Assembly: GCA_016744515.1 (NCBI GenBank)
Contig: JADGEF010000002.1
Location: forward strand, 16,772 to 80,771
From: Marinifilaceae bacterium
Lineage (GTDB): Bacteria > Bacteroidota > Bacteroidia > Bacteroidales > Marinifilaceae
Direction of reading: 5' to 3'
DNA: 64,000 nt
Shown: positions 27,878-36,489 of the stretch, one piece after another
Position numbering within the stretch: the first letter of the stretch is position 1
Layout of the letters: each line of letters opens with the position of its first letter
The notes under the pieces: model-generated
What the model was told of the DNA's origin: nothing
The model's database searches: none
What the model saw: only the letters and a program-made list of their open reading frames with translations
Program-made: the position numbers and the translations under genes

Positions 27878-27887
27878 AATCATTATA

Positions 27888-27915
27888 GTGTTATAACACT
27901 CAATTAAAACTGAGT
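27888..27915. promoter_or_regulatory. Adjacent palindromes upstream of the outer-membrane receptor
   Basis: GTGTTATAACAC (27888-27899) is a perfect 12-bp palindrome 11 nt before the start codon at 27877. ACTCA (27898-27902) and TGAGT (27911-27915) form a second small inverted repeat. They lie in the leader of the receptor transcript and could bind a regulator or fold in RNA. Evidence is sequence symmetry only. Confidence 0.3.
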
Positions 27916-28393
27916 AATGGCAGCCTCCAACAGAATTTAAAGGAGTTGAGGATTGAATTTAAGTTAAATATTTATTCTCCATTAAAACGAACAATTGCAT
28001 GAATTAGTTACAACTGGATTGATTTTTTTTTAAAGAAAAGAATCCCTAATTTAAAATCCCATTATAACATTAGCGAATCAACTTGTTGGATATAAACATT
28101 TACAAAACAATGCTCGATGTAAAAGCTTAAAACATAAAAGAGGCTTGTCAGTTGTGACAAGCCTCTTTTCTTATAATTCAACAGTCTATATTTTTAAATG
28201 CCTTCTTTAACGGTTACTTCAGTCATAGAAGGTGTACTCCGATTTTGGTAACGATTCATTCTGATAATTTACATCTTATTTTTATTTGATCTTGATTAAT
28301 AATACGTGTCAAATCTAAAATAATTTTCTGTAAAACGAATATGATTCAAATCACAAACGACTAGAATTCGCTTTTTGTACGAGTTTTAATCTC
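27916..28393. other. Spacer with inverted-loop terminator copy 2
   Basis: No gene is supported between the receptor and the ABC exporter. The only strong element is the hairpin at 28136-28169. The remainder is A+T-rich with no recognised promoter of high quality. Confidence 0.5.
28136..28169. terminator. Strong terminator, copy 2 (GTTG loop)
   Basis: AAAAGAGGCTTGTCA (28136-28150) and its complement (28155-28169) enclose GTTG. The left flank TTAAAACAT is the same as in copy 1 at 25411, but the loop is reverse-complemented. It lies about 225 nt downstream of the ABC exporter stop and could end that transcript. Confidence 0.8.
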
Positions 28394-30190
28394 TTAATTC
28401 GAATACTGCAATTGAATCAATTTGTTATATTTACCTTCTATCATCAGCATCAATTCATCATGTGTGCCCTGCTCAACAATCTCACCTTGTTCCAAGACGA
28501 TAATTTCATCGGCCTTTCTAACAGTAGACAAGCGGTGTGCAATCACTATGGATGTTCTTCCTTTCATCAGCTTCTCTAATGCTTCCTGAACCAGTTGCTC
28601 CGATTGAGAATCTAATGAAGAAGTAGCTTCATCCAAAATTAGAATTTTAGGGTCCTTAAGAATCGCACGTGCTATGGCTATTCGTTGACGTTGCCCACCT
28701 GAAAGCTGAGTGCCACGTTCTCCTACTACCGTATCAAACTTTTCGGGAAAGCGATTGATGAATTCCATAGCATTAGCCTTTTTAGCGGCTTCGTAAATTT
28801 CCTCTTCACTTGCACCAGGCTTGCCATAGGCAATATTTTCACCTATGCTTCCACCAAATAGAAAAATGTCCTGAGGCACCAAGGATATCTGGCTTCTTAA
28901 AGCTGATAAAGGAAATTCATGACTATCAACTTGATCGAAAAACAAACTATTCTTAGGTGGACGGTGCAACATCAGAAGCAGTGAAGCCATGGTGCTTTTT
29001 CCTGCACCACTATGCCCAACAAGTGCGATCATTTTATTGCTTTCAATTTCTAAATTGACATTATTCAGAACTCCCTGTTCTATTCTTGAAGGATAAGCAA
29101 AGGTCAAGTTTCTAAAGCTAATTTCGCCCTCCATCCTATATTTAGGATCAATATCCTTGATATCTTGAATATCCTCAGGCACTTCATCATAGATCTTGAA
29201 CAGGTCTTCAGTAGCTCCAATAAACTTCTGAATACTGGTGTACACATTAGCCAAACCACTTATAGTCCCCCCCACAAAAACAGAATAAATTACAAAGGAG
29301 AATAAATCTCCAGATTGCATTTCACCTGCTTGCAGTAAACGAGAACCTTGCCAAACCATAGCGGCAATCGCACCAAATAAGCCGAGAATAATAAAAGAGG
29401 AAAATGCCCCTCTGTACTTGCCTCTCGTCATGCCTAAATCTGCAATTTCAATGGTTTTCTTTTTGTATCGTGCAATTTCAATAGATTCATTCGTAAATGC
29501 TTTTACAGATTGAATGCCTTGAAGGGTTTCTTCAATAATTGTATTGGAATCTGCCAGTTTCGTTTGCACGTCTTTAGAAAATTTTCGAATAAATCGACCA
29601 AAGAATCTTGCCACTATCATTGTTGGTGGCAGCGTAATCAGCATAAAGGCAGTCAGTTTTATCGATATGATAGCCAAAAGCGTAATACCACCAGTAATGA
29701 CGATAATCTGACGTATAAATTCAGCCAGCGTGCTAGTCATAGTTTCCTGAAGCAAAATTACATCGGCTGAGATTCGACTATTCAGTTCCCCCACTCGTCT
29801 TCTTTCAAAAAACTGTAAGGGTAGTTTTATTAAATGACGATAAGTAGCCTGACGAAGTGCAGCAAGCGATCTCTCGGTTACATTAACAAATAAAACAATG
29901 CGAAAATATGAAAAGGTCGCCTGAACGATTAAGACAAGAGCAATCAATATAGCCGTTTGGTTTAAGGTCTGTCCCAATGTTGTAGAATTACCTGTGTTCA
30001 CCAAATCGCCAAGTAATTTCGGGAAAGCTAGGCTAGCCAAACTTGAACCCAGCAGGAAAAATATGCCTAGAAAATACTGACCACGGTAAGGTTTGATGTA
30101 TTTATAAAGCCTGAAGGCATTGCGTATGCCACTTTTATTTATTTTCCCTTTGGGAACATTCGATGTATCTGCCGTATGTGATCTTGCCAT
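28394..30190 (-). CDS. ABC exporter, fused membrane and ATPase domains (MsbA/lipid-multidrug type)
   Basis: 598 aa, the normal half-transporter length; it should work as a homodimer in the inner membrane. A six-helix ABC transmembrane domain (about 30-330) is followed by the nucleotide-binding domain: Walker A GHSGAGKST, Q-loop SLVPQDIFLFGGSIGENIAY, signature LSGGQRQRIAIARAIL, Walker B KILILDEATSSLD, H-loop IVIAHRLSTV. The sequence resembles exporters of lipids or drugs; substrate cannot be assigned. It is not obviously in an operon: a terminator-like hairpin lies downstream and the next gene upstream ends 270 nt away with its own terminator. Confidence 0.93.
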   Translation of the reverse strand: MARSHTADTSNVPKGKINKSGIRNAFRLYKYIKPYRGQYFLGIFFLLGSSLASLAFPKLLGDLVNTGNSTTLGQTLNQTAILIALVLIVQATFSYFRIVLFVNVTERSLAALRQATYRHLIKLPLQFFERRRVGELNSRISADVILLQETMTSTLAEFIRQIIVITGGITLLAIISIKLTAFMLITLPPTMIVARFFGRFIRKFSKDVQTKLADSNTIIEETLQGIQSVKAFTNESIEIARYKKKTIEIADLGMTRGKYRGAFSSFIILGLFGAIAAMVWQGSRLLQAGEMQSGDLFSFVIYSVFVGGTISGLANVYTSIQKFIGATEDLFKIYDEVPEDIQDIKDIDPKYRMEGEISFRNLTFAYPSRIEQGVLNNVNLEIESNKMIALVGHSGAGKSTMASLLLMLHRPPKNSLFFDQVDSHEFPLSALRSQISLVPQDIFLFGGSIGENIAYGKPGASEEEIYEAAKKANAMEFINRFPEKFDTVVGERGTQLSGGQRQRIAIARAILKDPKILILDEATSSLDSQSEQLVQEALEKLMKGRTSIVIAHRLSTVRKADEIIVLEQGEIVEQGTHDELMLMIEGKYNKLIQLQYSN

Positions 30191-30280
30191 TCTTAAATTT
30201 TATTATTTGGTATTATTCTTAATAATACAGAAATAAGCTGAGATAATAATTCTCAGAAAGATTTTTATTGGCATTATTAT

Positions 30281-30332
30281 AAAAAAAAGCCTAACAGTTT
30301 AATCTACATCTTGTAAATAAACTGTCAGGCTT
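30281..30332 (-). terminator. Intrinsic terminator of the PLP-racemase operon
   Basis: On the minus strand AAGCCTGACAGTTTA pairs with TAAACTGTTAGGCTT (one mismatch) around a 16-nt loop, followed by a run of eight T residues. It lies about 130 nt beyond the stop codon of the racemase gene at 30460. Confidence 0.8.
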
Positions 30333-30459
30333 AAGTAATTATAGCTTACACTTGGTATAAAAAGAGATAGACATTTCCGTGCACACCCTTTTCTAAGCTT
30401 AGATATTTTGATAGCTGCAAGCTCTTTCGAATTTGCAGTCCAAACTCAATTCCTTTAAA

Positions 30460-31545
30460 CTATGTTGTACTAGCGTTTTTCACTTTCTTTTCTATATATT
30501 TTGAGTTCATTATTCTAAGAATTCCCATATAATCTAATTCAAACTCAATTAAGTCACCAACCTTATATTTCTTTTTATTTTCGTCAAGGTCAATCACAAT
30601 CATATCGGAACTCGCACCAGCTACTTTTAAACTTCTGTCAACCAACTCAATATGATCTATCTCTACATCAAGAAGCCCTAAGTCAATAATAGCTCGATAT
30701 GATGTTTCACCAATATCACTTTCGTTAAATTCAAAACTTTCGCCCTCCACATTTGTGCCCATTTCACCATGTGGAATAAGAGGTTTTTCAATTAGTTCAA
30801 TTATTTCTGTATTCAAACTAAATACATCAGAGTGCATTTTCTCGAATTTTGTATTATTATATACATCTGTTCCAAGAAACAATGTTTCGCCTACTCTAAA
30901 ATGATTGATTCCTTTTGGTAAAAGATTTTGAAAGATCAACGGAATAGTCACTGAAGAACCACCTGAAACATAAGGAATTTGTTTATCAAACTTTGCTTCA
31001 ATTAACTGTTCGTATAGACTTAACTGAATGAGTTTATCGTGATTAGGCAAAACACCATACAAGCAGGACAAATTGGTTCCGATACCTACAACTTGTATGT
31101 TTTCTAACTTAAAAACACTCTCATAAAAAGCTATTAAGTGTTCACCTAAAACGCCTTCTCTAAGTTCTCCAAGCTCAATCATAATGATGATCTTGTGCGT
31201 CTTATTTTGTTTTTTTGCTTCTTTTGATAAAAGCTTAATCGTTTGAAACTCCGTATTCATACTAATATCTGCATATTTAACGATTTTAGGTATGGATCGT
31301 TTTGCAGGAGGTTTAATATAAACCGTTTCAATTTTTGGGTTAATTTCTTTTATTTCTCTCAAGTTAGAAACCCGAGAGTCGCAAATTTGTTTAATGTCGA
31401 ATTTCAAAAGTTCTGTTAGAAACAGTTTATTGCCACTCAGCATTTTAGATACAATAGACCATTCAATCCCATTCTTTTCAAAAAGGGTATCGAGATAGTT
31501 ATAATTTGATTTTAGTTTCTTAATATCAATCGTTACAAAGGCCAT
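30460..31545 (-). CDS. PLP-dependent alanine/ornithine racemase-family enzyme
   Basis: 361 aa. It opens TIDIKKLKSNYNYLD followed by SIVSKMLSGNKLF, whose Lys is in the position of the PLP-binding lysine of fold-type III racemases. Later motifs (VVGIGTNLSCLYGVLPN, YVSGGSSVTIPLI, INHFRVGETLFLG) fit the family containing ornithine racemase Orr and YhfX rather than canonical Alr, and the C-terminal barrel (VGDLIEFELDYMGILRIM) is present. It probably racemises ornithine or another amino acid. It follows a GNAT gene by 5 nt, so the pair is translationally coupled, and ends the minus-strand amino-acid cluster. Confidence 0.8.
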   Translation of the reverse strand: MAFVTIDIKKLKSNYNYLDTLFEKNGIEWSIVSKMLSGNKLFLTELLKFDIKQICDSRVSNLREIKEINPKIETVYIKPPAKRSIPKIVKYADISMNTEFQTIKLLSKEAKKQNKTHKIIIMIELGELREGVLGEHLIAFYESVFKLENIQVVGIGTNLSCLYGVLPNHDKLIQLSLYEQLIEAKFDKQIPYVSGGSSVTIPLIFQNLLPKGINHFRVGETLFLGTDVYNNTKFEKMHSDVFSLNTEIIELIEKPLIPHGEMGTNVEGESFEFNESDIGETSYRAIIDLGLLDVEIDHIELVDRSLKVAGASSDMIVIDLDENKKKYKVGDLIEFELDYMGILRIMNSKYIEKKVKNASTT

Positions 31546-31550
31546 TATTT

Positions 31551-31991
31551 CTATTTTTTATATCGCATTTCAACATACTTACTACTAAATCCCACTTTTT
31601 CATATAAAAATCTTGCTGGATTTTCGGGCTCAACGTGCAAAGCAATACTGCCTTCTGCATGATCAATTGCTTCTTGCATTAATGCTTTACCTATTCCTTT
31701 CCCCCTATGATTTTTATGAGTTGCAATATAAACTAAGATATTCTCAGGAATATAATCTTTCATCCCTGTTTGATTAACGACTACTACTCCTGAAATTTCA
31801 TCTTCTAAGTAAGACACCAAAATAAATCCCCCAAATGAAACTGTTTCCTTCAAAGCGTAATCAACCGCTTTTTCTATATCAGGTCTTGGGTCTCCATATT
31901 CTTGTAAATTATCGAATAAGAAGTTTATTAAGCCTTCTTTTTCTGTAATATTCGGTTTGCTTGTTGGACTGAATGCTTTTGTTTGAACCAT
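31551..31991 (-). CDS. GNAT-family N-acetyltransferase
   Basis: 146 aa. The acetyl-CoA-binding signature is clear: ILVYIATHKNHRGKGIGKAL (R/Q-x-x-G-x-G/A motif), followed by MQEAIDHAEGSIALHVEPEN and the late motif ARFLYEKVGFSSKYVEMRY. These enzymes acetylate small molecules or protein N-termini. The gene ends 5 nt before the PLP racemase. With symporter, amidohydrolase and two racemases in the same direction, an amino acid or its derivative is a reasonable substrate guess. Confidence 0.87.
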   Translation of the reverse strand: MVQTKAFSPTSKPNITEKEGLINFLFDNLQEYGDPRPDIEKAVDYALKETVSFGGFILVSYLEDEISGVVVVNQTGMKDYIPENILVYIATHKNHRGKGIGKALMQEAIDHAEGSIALHVEPENPARFLYEKVGFSSKYVEMRYKK

Positions 31992-32260
31992 AAAAATTAT
32001 ATTCGTTTATACTCTATAAGTCTAATAGACGACTTAATTAAAATTCCGTGCCGTATAGGTCACTTCAAAAATCACAACACACTGTATATGAGCGATAAAG
32101 AGATTTAATGCTCAACATATCATTTACAACGCCGCTTACTAATTGTTATTTTGTTCAAAGATAGCACTTTTCCCGTATTACTTATAACGCATCCTTAGCT
32201 CCCGTCTGATATTTTCTTTTCTTTAGATTTCAGATTGCGTTATGTTATGTTTTGTGAGTC
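31992..32260. other. Spacer between the GNAT gene and the symporter echo
   Basis: About 270 bp with no supported gene. It separates the GNAT-racemase pair from alr and the stranded symporter 3' end. No hairpin terminator is obvious, so read-through from alr is possible. A promoter for the GNAT gene could lie here but no good TAnnTTTG element was found. Confidence 0.4.
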
Positions 32261-32353
32261 TTATCTCTTAGGTAGTAATTGAATAGATGCAAAAACCATT
32301 GCTGAAACGGTTATGCAGAAGAGATTTACATCTAATCCAAAAGGCAATGCCAT
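32261..32353 (-). pseudogene. Stranded 3' end of the sodium:solute symporter gene
   Basis: The 31 codons here (MALPFGLDVNLFCITVSAMV...LLPKR, stop) match the last 31 codons of the symporter at 34673-34765 (MVLPFGLDANFFGITVSAMV...) with nine base differences in 93, about 90% identity. Six of the nine change the amino acid, as expected for a decaying fragment. It starts 3 nt after the alr stop. The two copies are direct repeats flanking the amidohydrolase and alr genes, so those two genes may have been inserted after, or duplicated with, the symporter 3' end. Confidence 0.85.
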
Positions 32354-32356
32354 TTT

Positions 32357-33511
32357 TTATTTTTTCACAACAGTTCGCGTTATACTCTCTGATAAATGTG
32401 CTAATATTTCATAATTAAGTTCATCGCTTAAATCACTAAAAGCGCTGACTTTTATTTCTAATTTGCCCTGTTTCCCTATCAAGATAACTTCATCACCAGC
32501 TTCCACCTGTTTAATATTACTTATATCTACAATAATCATATTCATGTTTACAACACCAATTACACTACATCTATGTCCACGAATAAGAACACGACCTTTG
32601 TTGCTCAATGAACGACTATAACCCACAGAATATCCAACAGGAATTAAAGCAGTAGTAATATTATTTTGAGCCAGATAAGAAATACCATACCCAACAAATT
32701 CACCACTTTTAACTTCTTTAATAGCCATTATTTGACTTTTCCATCCCAGTATTCTTTTTAAAGGGTCAATTTTATTATTTTGATTATTTATGTACTGAAT
32801 GAACACTTCAGTACTCGACCAAAAGCCGTAAAGCATAATACCGATTCTTACCAAATCCATTCTTGTTTCAGGATAAACAAAAGCGGCTGCAGAATTAGCA
32901 ACATGTCTGTATTTTGGAATCAAATCATTTACTTCAAGCTGAGCCAACATTTCATTGTACTTAAGCAACTGATTTTGTATTCTTAAATGGTTTGATACAC
33001 TTTCGGCTCCAGCTAGATGGGTACAGAATCCTGATAATTCAATATAAGACAGATTCTCTTTTAGGATATCAATAGCACAATCAAATTCTTTTAAATCTAA
33101 TCCTGACCGATTCATTCCTGTTTCTATTTCAAGATGAATTTTTGCCTTTAAATTAAGCTCTTTTGCATATTTTATTGCCGTATTTAACCTTTCAATACTA
33201 AAGACAAAGAATTCTATTCCTTTTTCAATTGCATCCTTAATGTTTTCGTCGGACAACCACCCCATAAGCATAATTGACCTTGGTTTTGCAAGACAATTAT
33301 AAACACGAACAGCTTCGCTATAATAAAAAACGGAAAAGTGATCAATACCATATTTTTCAAAAACGGGTACAACTTGTTCTATGCCGTGCCCATAAGCATT
33401 AGCCTTAACAACTGCTGATATTCTTACTTTATCACCAAATTTCGATCTCAAAAAAGAAATATTAGTCTTAACCGATTTTTCACTTAGTGTTATTATAGAA
33501 TTATCAATCAT
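32357..33511 (-). CDS. alr: Alanine racemase
   Basis: 384 aa, usual length ~360-390. The PLP lysine lies in ISAVVKANAYGHG near the N-terminus and the second catalytic residue in EFVGYGISYLAQN (GYGxxY, Tyr). Other family stretches are present: HLEIETGMNRSGL, ELSGFCTHLAGAES, NSAAAFVYPETRMDLVRIGI, MLYGFWSS. It interconverts L- and D-alanine for peptidoglycan or D-Ala catabolism. It overlaps the preceding amidohydrolase by 8 nt. Clustering with a transporter, an amidohydrolase and a second racemase points to a catabolic or salvage role rather than the sole housekeeping racemase. Confidence 0.92.
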   Translation of the reverse strand: MIDNSIITLSEKSVKTNISFLRSKFGDKVRISAVVKANAYGHGIEQVVPVFEKYGIDHFSVFYYSEAVRVYNCLAKPRSIMLMGWLSDENIKDAIEKGIEFFVFSIERLNTAIKYAKELNLKAKIHLEIETGMNRSGLDLKEFDCAIDILKENLSYIELSGFCTHLAGAESVSNHLRIQNQLLKYNEMLAQLEVNDLIPKYRHVANSAAAFVYPETRMDLVRIGIMLYGFWSSTEVFIQYINNQNNKIDPLKRILGWKSQIMAIKEVKSGEFVGYGISYLAQNNITTALIPVGYSVGYSRSLSNKGRVLIRGHRCSVIGVVNMNMIIVDISNIKQVEAGDEVILIGKQGKLEIKVSAFSDLSDELNYEILAHLSESITRTVVKK

Positions 33512-34637
33512 AAATAAAGGCGTTTTTGTAAATTGTATAAAATAGCTCTATCCCTGTTTCAATAATATCTTCGGGAAAATCAAAATCAGGATTATGAAGC
33601 TGTGGATGATTTAAACCAGACCCCAAACCAAAATAACAAGCTTTGTATTTTTCAGTAAAATAACCAAAATCTTCCGACCATTTAAAAGGCGTTGTCAAGT
33701 ACTCCACTTCCATGCCAATCTGTTTTGCTGATTGTTCAACGACATCAACACATCTATCATTATTAACTGTTGCTGGAAAGACTTCATTGTAAGAAATTTT
33801 ACAGCTTAATTTTTCTGATATAGAAATTTCTTTTATTATTTTCTCACATTGATTTGTAAGCAAATCCAGATCTTCATTTTCGAAAGCACGTAGTGTAATT
33901 CTCATTTCGGCATAACCTGGTGAGGTACCAAAAGATATTTCACCCAATTGTATGTGAATGATAGTCAGAAGTATAAAATCACGAAAAAGAGTTCGATCCT
34001 CTCTTAAACTATGTAATCTATTGATTATTTGAGAAATTGCATTAGCAGGACTGATTCCATTTTGAGGTTCGGAAGCATGAGCTGTTTTACCAGTAAGCTT
34101 TACAGTCATCCCCTTTGATCCAGACGCAAAACTACCTTTTTTAAGGATTATTCTATGTTTTTTTAAACCTGGCACATTGTGAAGCGCAAACATATAGTCT
34201 GGATTAATCGTCTTGAATTTAGAATTCTCCATAACATCACGCGCACCTTGCTCTACTTCTTCGGCTGGTTGAAAAAGCAAAACTACTTTACCTTTAGTTG
34301 GGTGATCAGTTGAAATTTTCTGAGCCAAACCAGCTAAAATCGCCATATGCCCATCATGCCCACAAGCATGAGAAATATTATCATTCACTGATTTATACGC
34401 AATTTCGCTTATTTCTTTAATAGGCAAAGCGTCCAGTTCGGATCTAAACAGTATAGTTTTCCCTGGATTGGTTCCTTTAAAAATAAATAAGACGCCTGTA
34501 TCACCAAGTCGAATAATCTCGTCAGGCTTATATTCTTTTATAAAGTTTATAATCCGCTCTGAAGTCTTATACTCATCATTGGAAAGTTCAGGATGTTGAT
34601 GCAATTCCCTTCTAAGCTCTATTATTTTCTGATTCAT
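33504..34637 (-). CDS. M20-family amidohydrolase (N-acyl amino acid/peptide deacylase)
   Basis: 377 aa from the ATG at 34637; the longer frame starts with TTG at 34652. Metal-site motifs of the M20D/HipO-AmhX group are present: SHACGHDGHMAIL, FQPAEEVEQGARDVME, MFALHNVPG, and the C-terminal HNPDFDFPEDIIETG region preceded by LGSGLNHPQLH. Family members hydrolyse N-acetyl or other N-acyl amino acids, releasing the free amino acid in the cytosol. The gene overlaps alr by 8 nt and follows the symporter by 35 nt, so uptake, deacylation and racemisation are probably coexpressed. Confidence 0.9.
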   Translation of the reverse strand: MNQKIIELRRELHQHPELSNDEYKTSERIINFIKEYKPDEIIRLGDTGVLFIFKGTNPGKTILFRSELDALPIKEISEIAYKSVNDNISHACGHDGHMAILAGLAQKISTDHPTKGKVVLLFQPAEEVEQGARDVMENSKFKTINPDYMFALHNVPGLKKHRIILKKGSFASGSKGMTVKLTGKTAHASEPQNGISPANAISQIINRLHSLREDRTLFRDFILLTIIHIQLGEISFGTSPGYAEMRITLRAFENEDLDLLTNQCEKIIKEISISEKLSCKISYNEVFPATVNNDRCVDVVEQSAKQIGMEVEYLTTPFKWSEDFGYFTEKYKACYFGLGSGLNHPQLHNPDFDFPEDIIETGIELFYTIYKNAFIYD

Positions 34638-34672
34638 AGATTCGTCTTTCAATTATAAAGTGAGTGACTATT

Positions 34673-36088
34673 TTATCTCTTAGGTAGTAATTGTATAAAT
34701 GTAAAAACCATTGCTGAAACTGTTATGCCGAAGAAGTTTGCATCTAATCCAAAAGGCAATACCATTTCTGTTAAGATAAGGGTCAAAGTAGTTCCTCCTC
34801 CAAAAAACATAGCAAACAAAGCTGCTTTTGCTGATGGATTTTTTAAGAACATAAAACCCAAAACAGGAACAAACAATCCGGAAACCATAAAAGCATAAGA
34901 ATACAACATCAAATCAAGTACATTTTCCATTTTGGTTGCCAGTAAAATGGCGAGTACTCCAATCACTAAGGTTGCTAATTGCGAATACCGAATACTTTTA
35001 GAGTTGTCTTTCGAAAGTCTTAATATATCTGTTGTAAAATTACCCGATGCCGCCATTAAACAACTATCTGCCGTCGACATGATTGCCGAAAAATAAGATG
35101 ACATAAGCAGTCCCATTAAGCCAACAGGGAAAATATGCGTTAAGAGTAATGGCAAGCCAATTTCTGGATCGATAACACTTCCAGGAGCATATCCAATTTC
35201 AGTAAACATGCCTTGTTCAAAGGCAACTCTTCCCAATAAGCCTAAAGTAATTCCCATAAATGCCATGATAGGCCATTCGAACAAGCCAGCTATAAACCAA
35301 GCCTTTTTTGCTGTCTTCTCATCTTTTGAAGCATAGATTCTTTGATACAAGGTCATACCAACAAACCAAATAGGAACAATAGTAATAAGCCAATTAATAA
35401 ATTGAATGAAACTAATATTAAATAGACTTAAAAAGTCATCTGGCAGATAAATTCTGATAGCTTCCCAGCCTCCAACTTTTACGAAGCCCAGTGGAATACC
35501 AACGCCTATTAAACCGACCATGAGTATAATCCATTGAATGGTATCGGTAAAAATAACCGCCTTAAGACCGCCAAGTACAGTATAGCCTATAACCACAACG
35601 CCCATTAATAATACGGCATCGACAATAGTAATTGAAGGGAAAGTTGCTGCAGCTAATTTGGCTCCTGCCAATACCTGAGAACTGGTAAATCCAATATATC
35701 CAATTAGAGAGATTAGGCCAGCTAAGATGGCTACTTTTCTATTATAGAAGTGATTAAGAACTTCAGGGAAACTCAAAAAATTGTGTTTCCTTGCCAGAGG
35801 ATATATCAAAGGAATAAGAAAAATAGCAGCAATCCATGCTCCGATTATGCCTGTAAACAGCATCCAGCTACCCGAAAGACCAATTAAAAAACCTAAACCA
35901 CCCAATCCTATAGAAAATCCACCACCAACATCTGTGGCAACAACAGATAAGCCTATGTGCAGCGAAGTCATTTCTCTACTTCCCACATAATAGTCGTCCT
36001 GCGATTTATTGCGTTTCATAAAATAGATGCCAACACCAAGCATACCTAGCATATAGATTACAAATATTGAAATGTCGATAATGTGCAT
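34673..36088 (-). CDS. Sodium:solute symporter family transporter
   Basis: 471 aa with about 12-13 membrane helices. SSS motifs are visible: DDYYVGSREMTSLHIGLSVV, TDVGGGFSIGLGGLGFLIGL, GYTVLGGLKAVIFTDTIQWI and SSYFSAIMSTADSCLMAASG (Na2-site Ser region). It should import an organic solute with Na+. Position ahead of an N-acyl amidohydrolase and racemase suggests an amino acid or acylated amino acid; this is inference. A terminator-like hairpin lies just before its start codon, and its last 31 codons are duplicated after alr. Confidence 0.92.
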   Translation of the reverse strand: MHIIDISIFVIYMLGMLGVGIYFMKRNKSQDDYYVGSREMTSLHIGLSVVATDVGGGFSIGLGGLGFLIGLSGSWMLFTGIIGAWIAAIFLIPLIYPLARKHNFLSFPEVLNHFYNRKVAILAGLISLIGYIGFTSSQVLAGAKLAAATFPSITIVDAVLLMGVVVIGYTVLGGLKAVIFTDTIQWIILMVGLIGVGIPLGFVKVGGWEAIRIYLPDDFLSLFNISFIQFINWLITIVPIWFVGMTLYQRIYASKDEKTAKKAWFIAGLFEWPIMAFMGITLGLLGRVAFEQGMFTEIGYAPGSVIDPEIGLPLLLTHIFPVGLMGLLMSSYFSAIMSTADSCLMAASGNFTTDILRLSKDNSKSIRYSQLATLVIGVLAILLATKMENVLDLMLYSYAFMVSGLFVPVLGFMFLKNPSAKAALFAMFFGGGTTLTLILTEMVLPFGLDANFFGITVSAMVFTFIQLLPKR

Positions 36089-36102
36089 ATTTACTTTTTT
36101 GT

Positions 36103-36133
36103 AAAAAAAATAGATTTCGCAGCCTACGAAATC
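36103..36133 (-). promoter_or_regulatory. Terminator-like hairpin in the symporter leader (possible attenuator)
   Basis: On the minus strand GATTTCG (36133-36127) and CGAAATC (36119-36113) form a 7-bp stem with a TAGGCTG loop, followed by TA and eight T residues. It ends about 15 nt before the symporter ATG at 36088. An upstream ATTTCGG (36240-36234) could compete for the right arm. No gene upstream needs this terminator, which suggests premature termination control. Confidence 0.5.
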
Positions 36134-36345
36134 ATTTCTCTGAAATGTATATTCTTTTATTAAGCAGCAATTAAGATTCTCAATATGGGGACGTGGCTAA
36201 TATTGAAAACTAATCTACAAAAACCTCAGCTAGCCGAAATTTTTGTATTGTTTATAAATTTATCCTTTTATCTAAGCAAAGCAAAAGCGTCAGCGAATTT
36301 ATTTAAAAGTAAAACTTCCGAATTCTGCCTACCAACTCATACCCT
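36134..36345. other. Leader region of the symporter operon
   Basis: About 210 bp between the leader hairpin and the transposase fragment. No protein gene is supported. It may hold the promoter and antiterminator sequence for the minus-strand symporter operon. Confidence 0.35.
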
Positions 36346-36489
36346 TTATTTATTTGTAGCACCTGTATAATAGTGGGTAGTATTCCCACATTTAGCGCAC
36401 GTTACTTCTTCTTTCCCTCTAAATTTCTTAAATACAATTCTTCAGCTTTGTTCGTCTGGATAATGGGAAGTGAATTCAATCAGTTTCAT
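36346..36489 (-). pseudogene. N-terminal fragment of an IS1595-type transposase
   Basis: A 48-codon frame reads MKLIEFTSHYPDEQS, then an in-frame TGA, then RIVFKKFRGKEEVTCAKCGN and TTHYYTGATNK before a stop. IS1595-family transposases open in this way, with a Cys usually following the DE/DEQS position and a C-x-x-C-G zinc ribbon, so the TGA probably replaced a Cys codon. The rest of the transposase is missing. It is an insertion-sequence scar between the symporter operon and the CarboxypepD_reg gene. Identification is by motif memory only. Confidence 0.5.
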
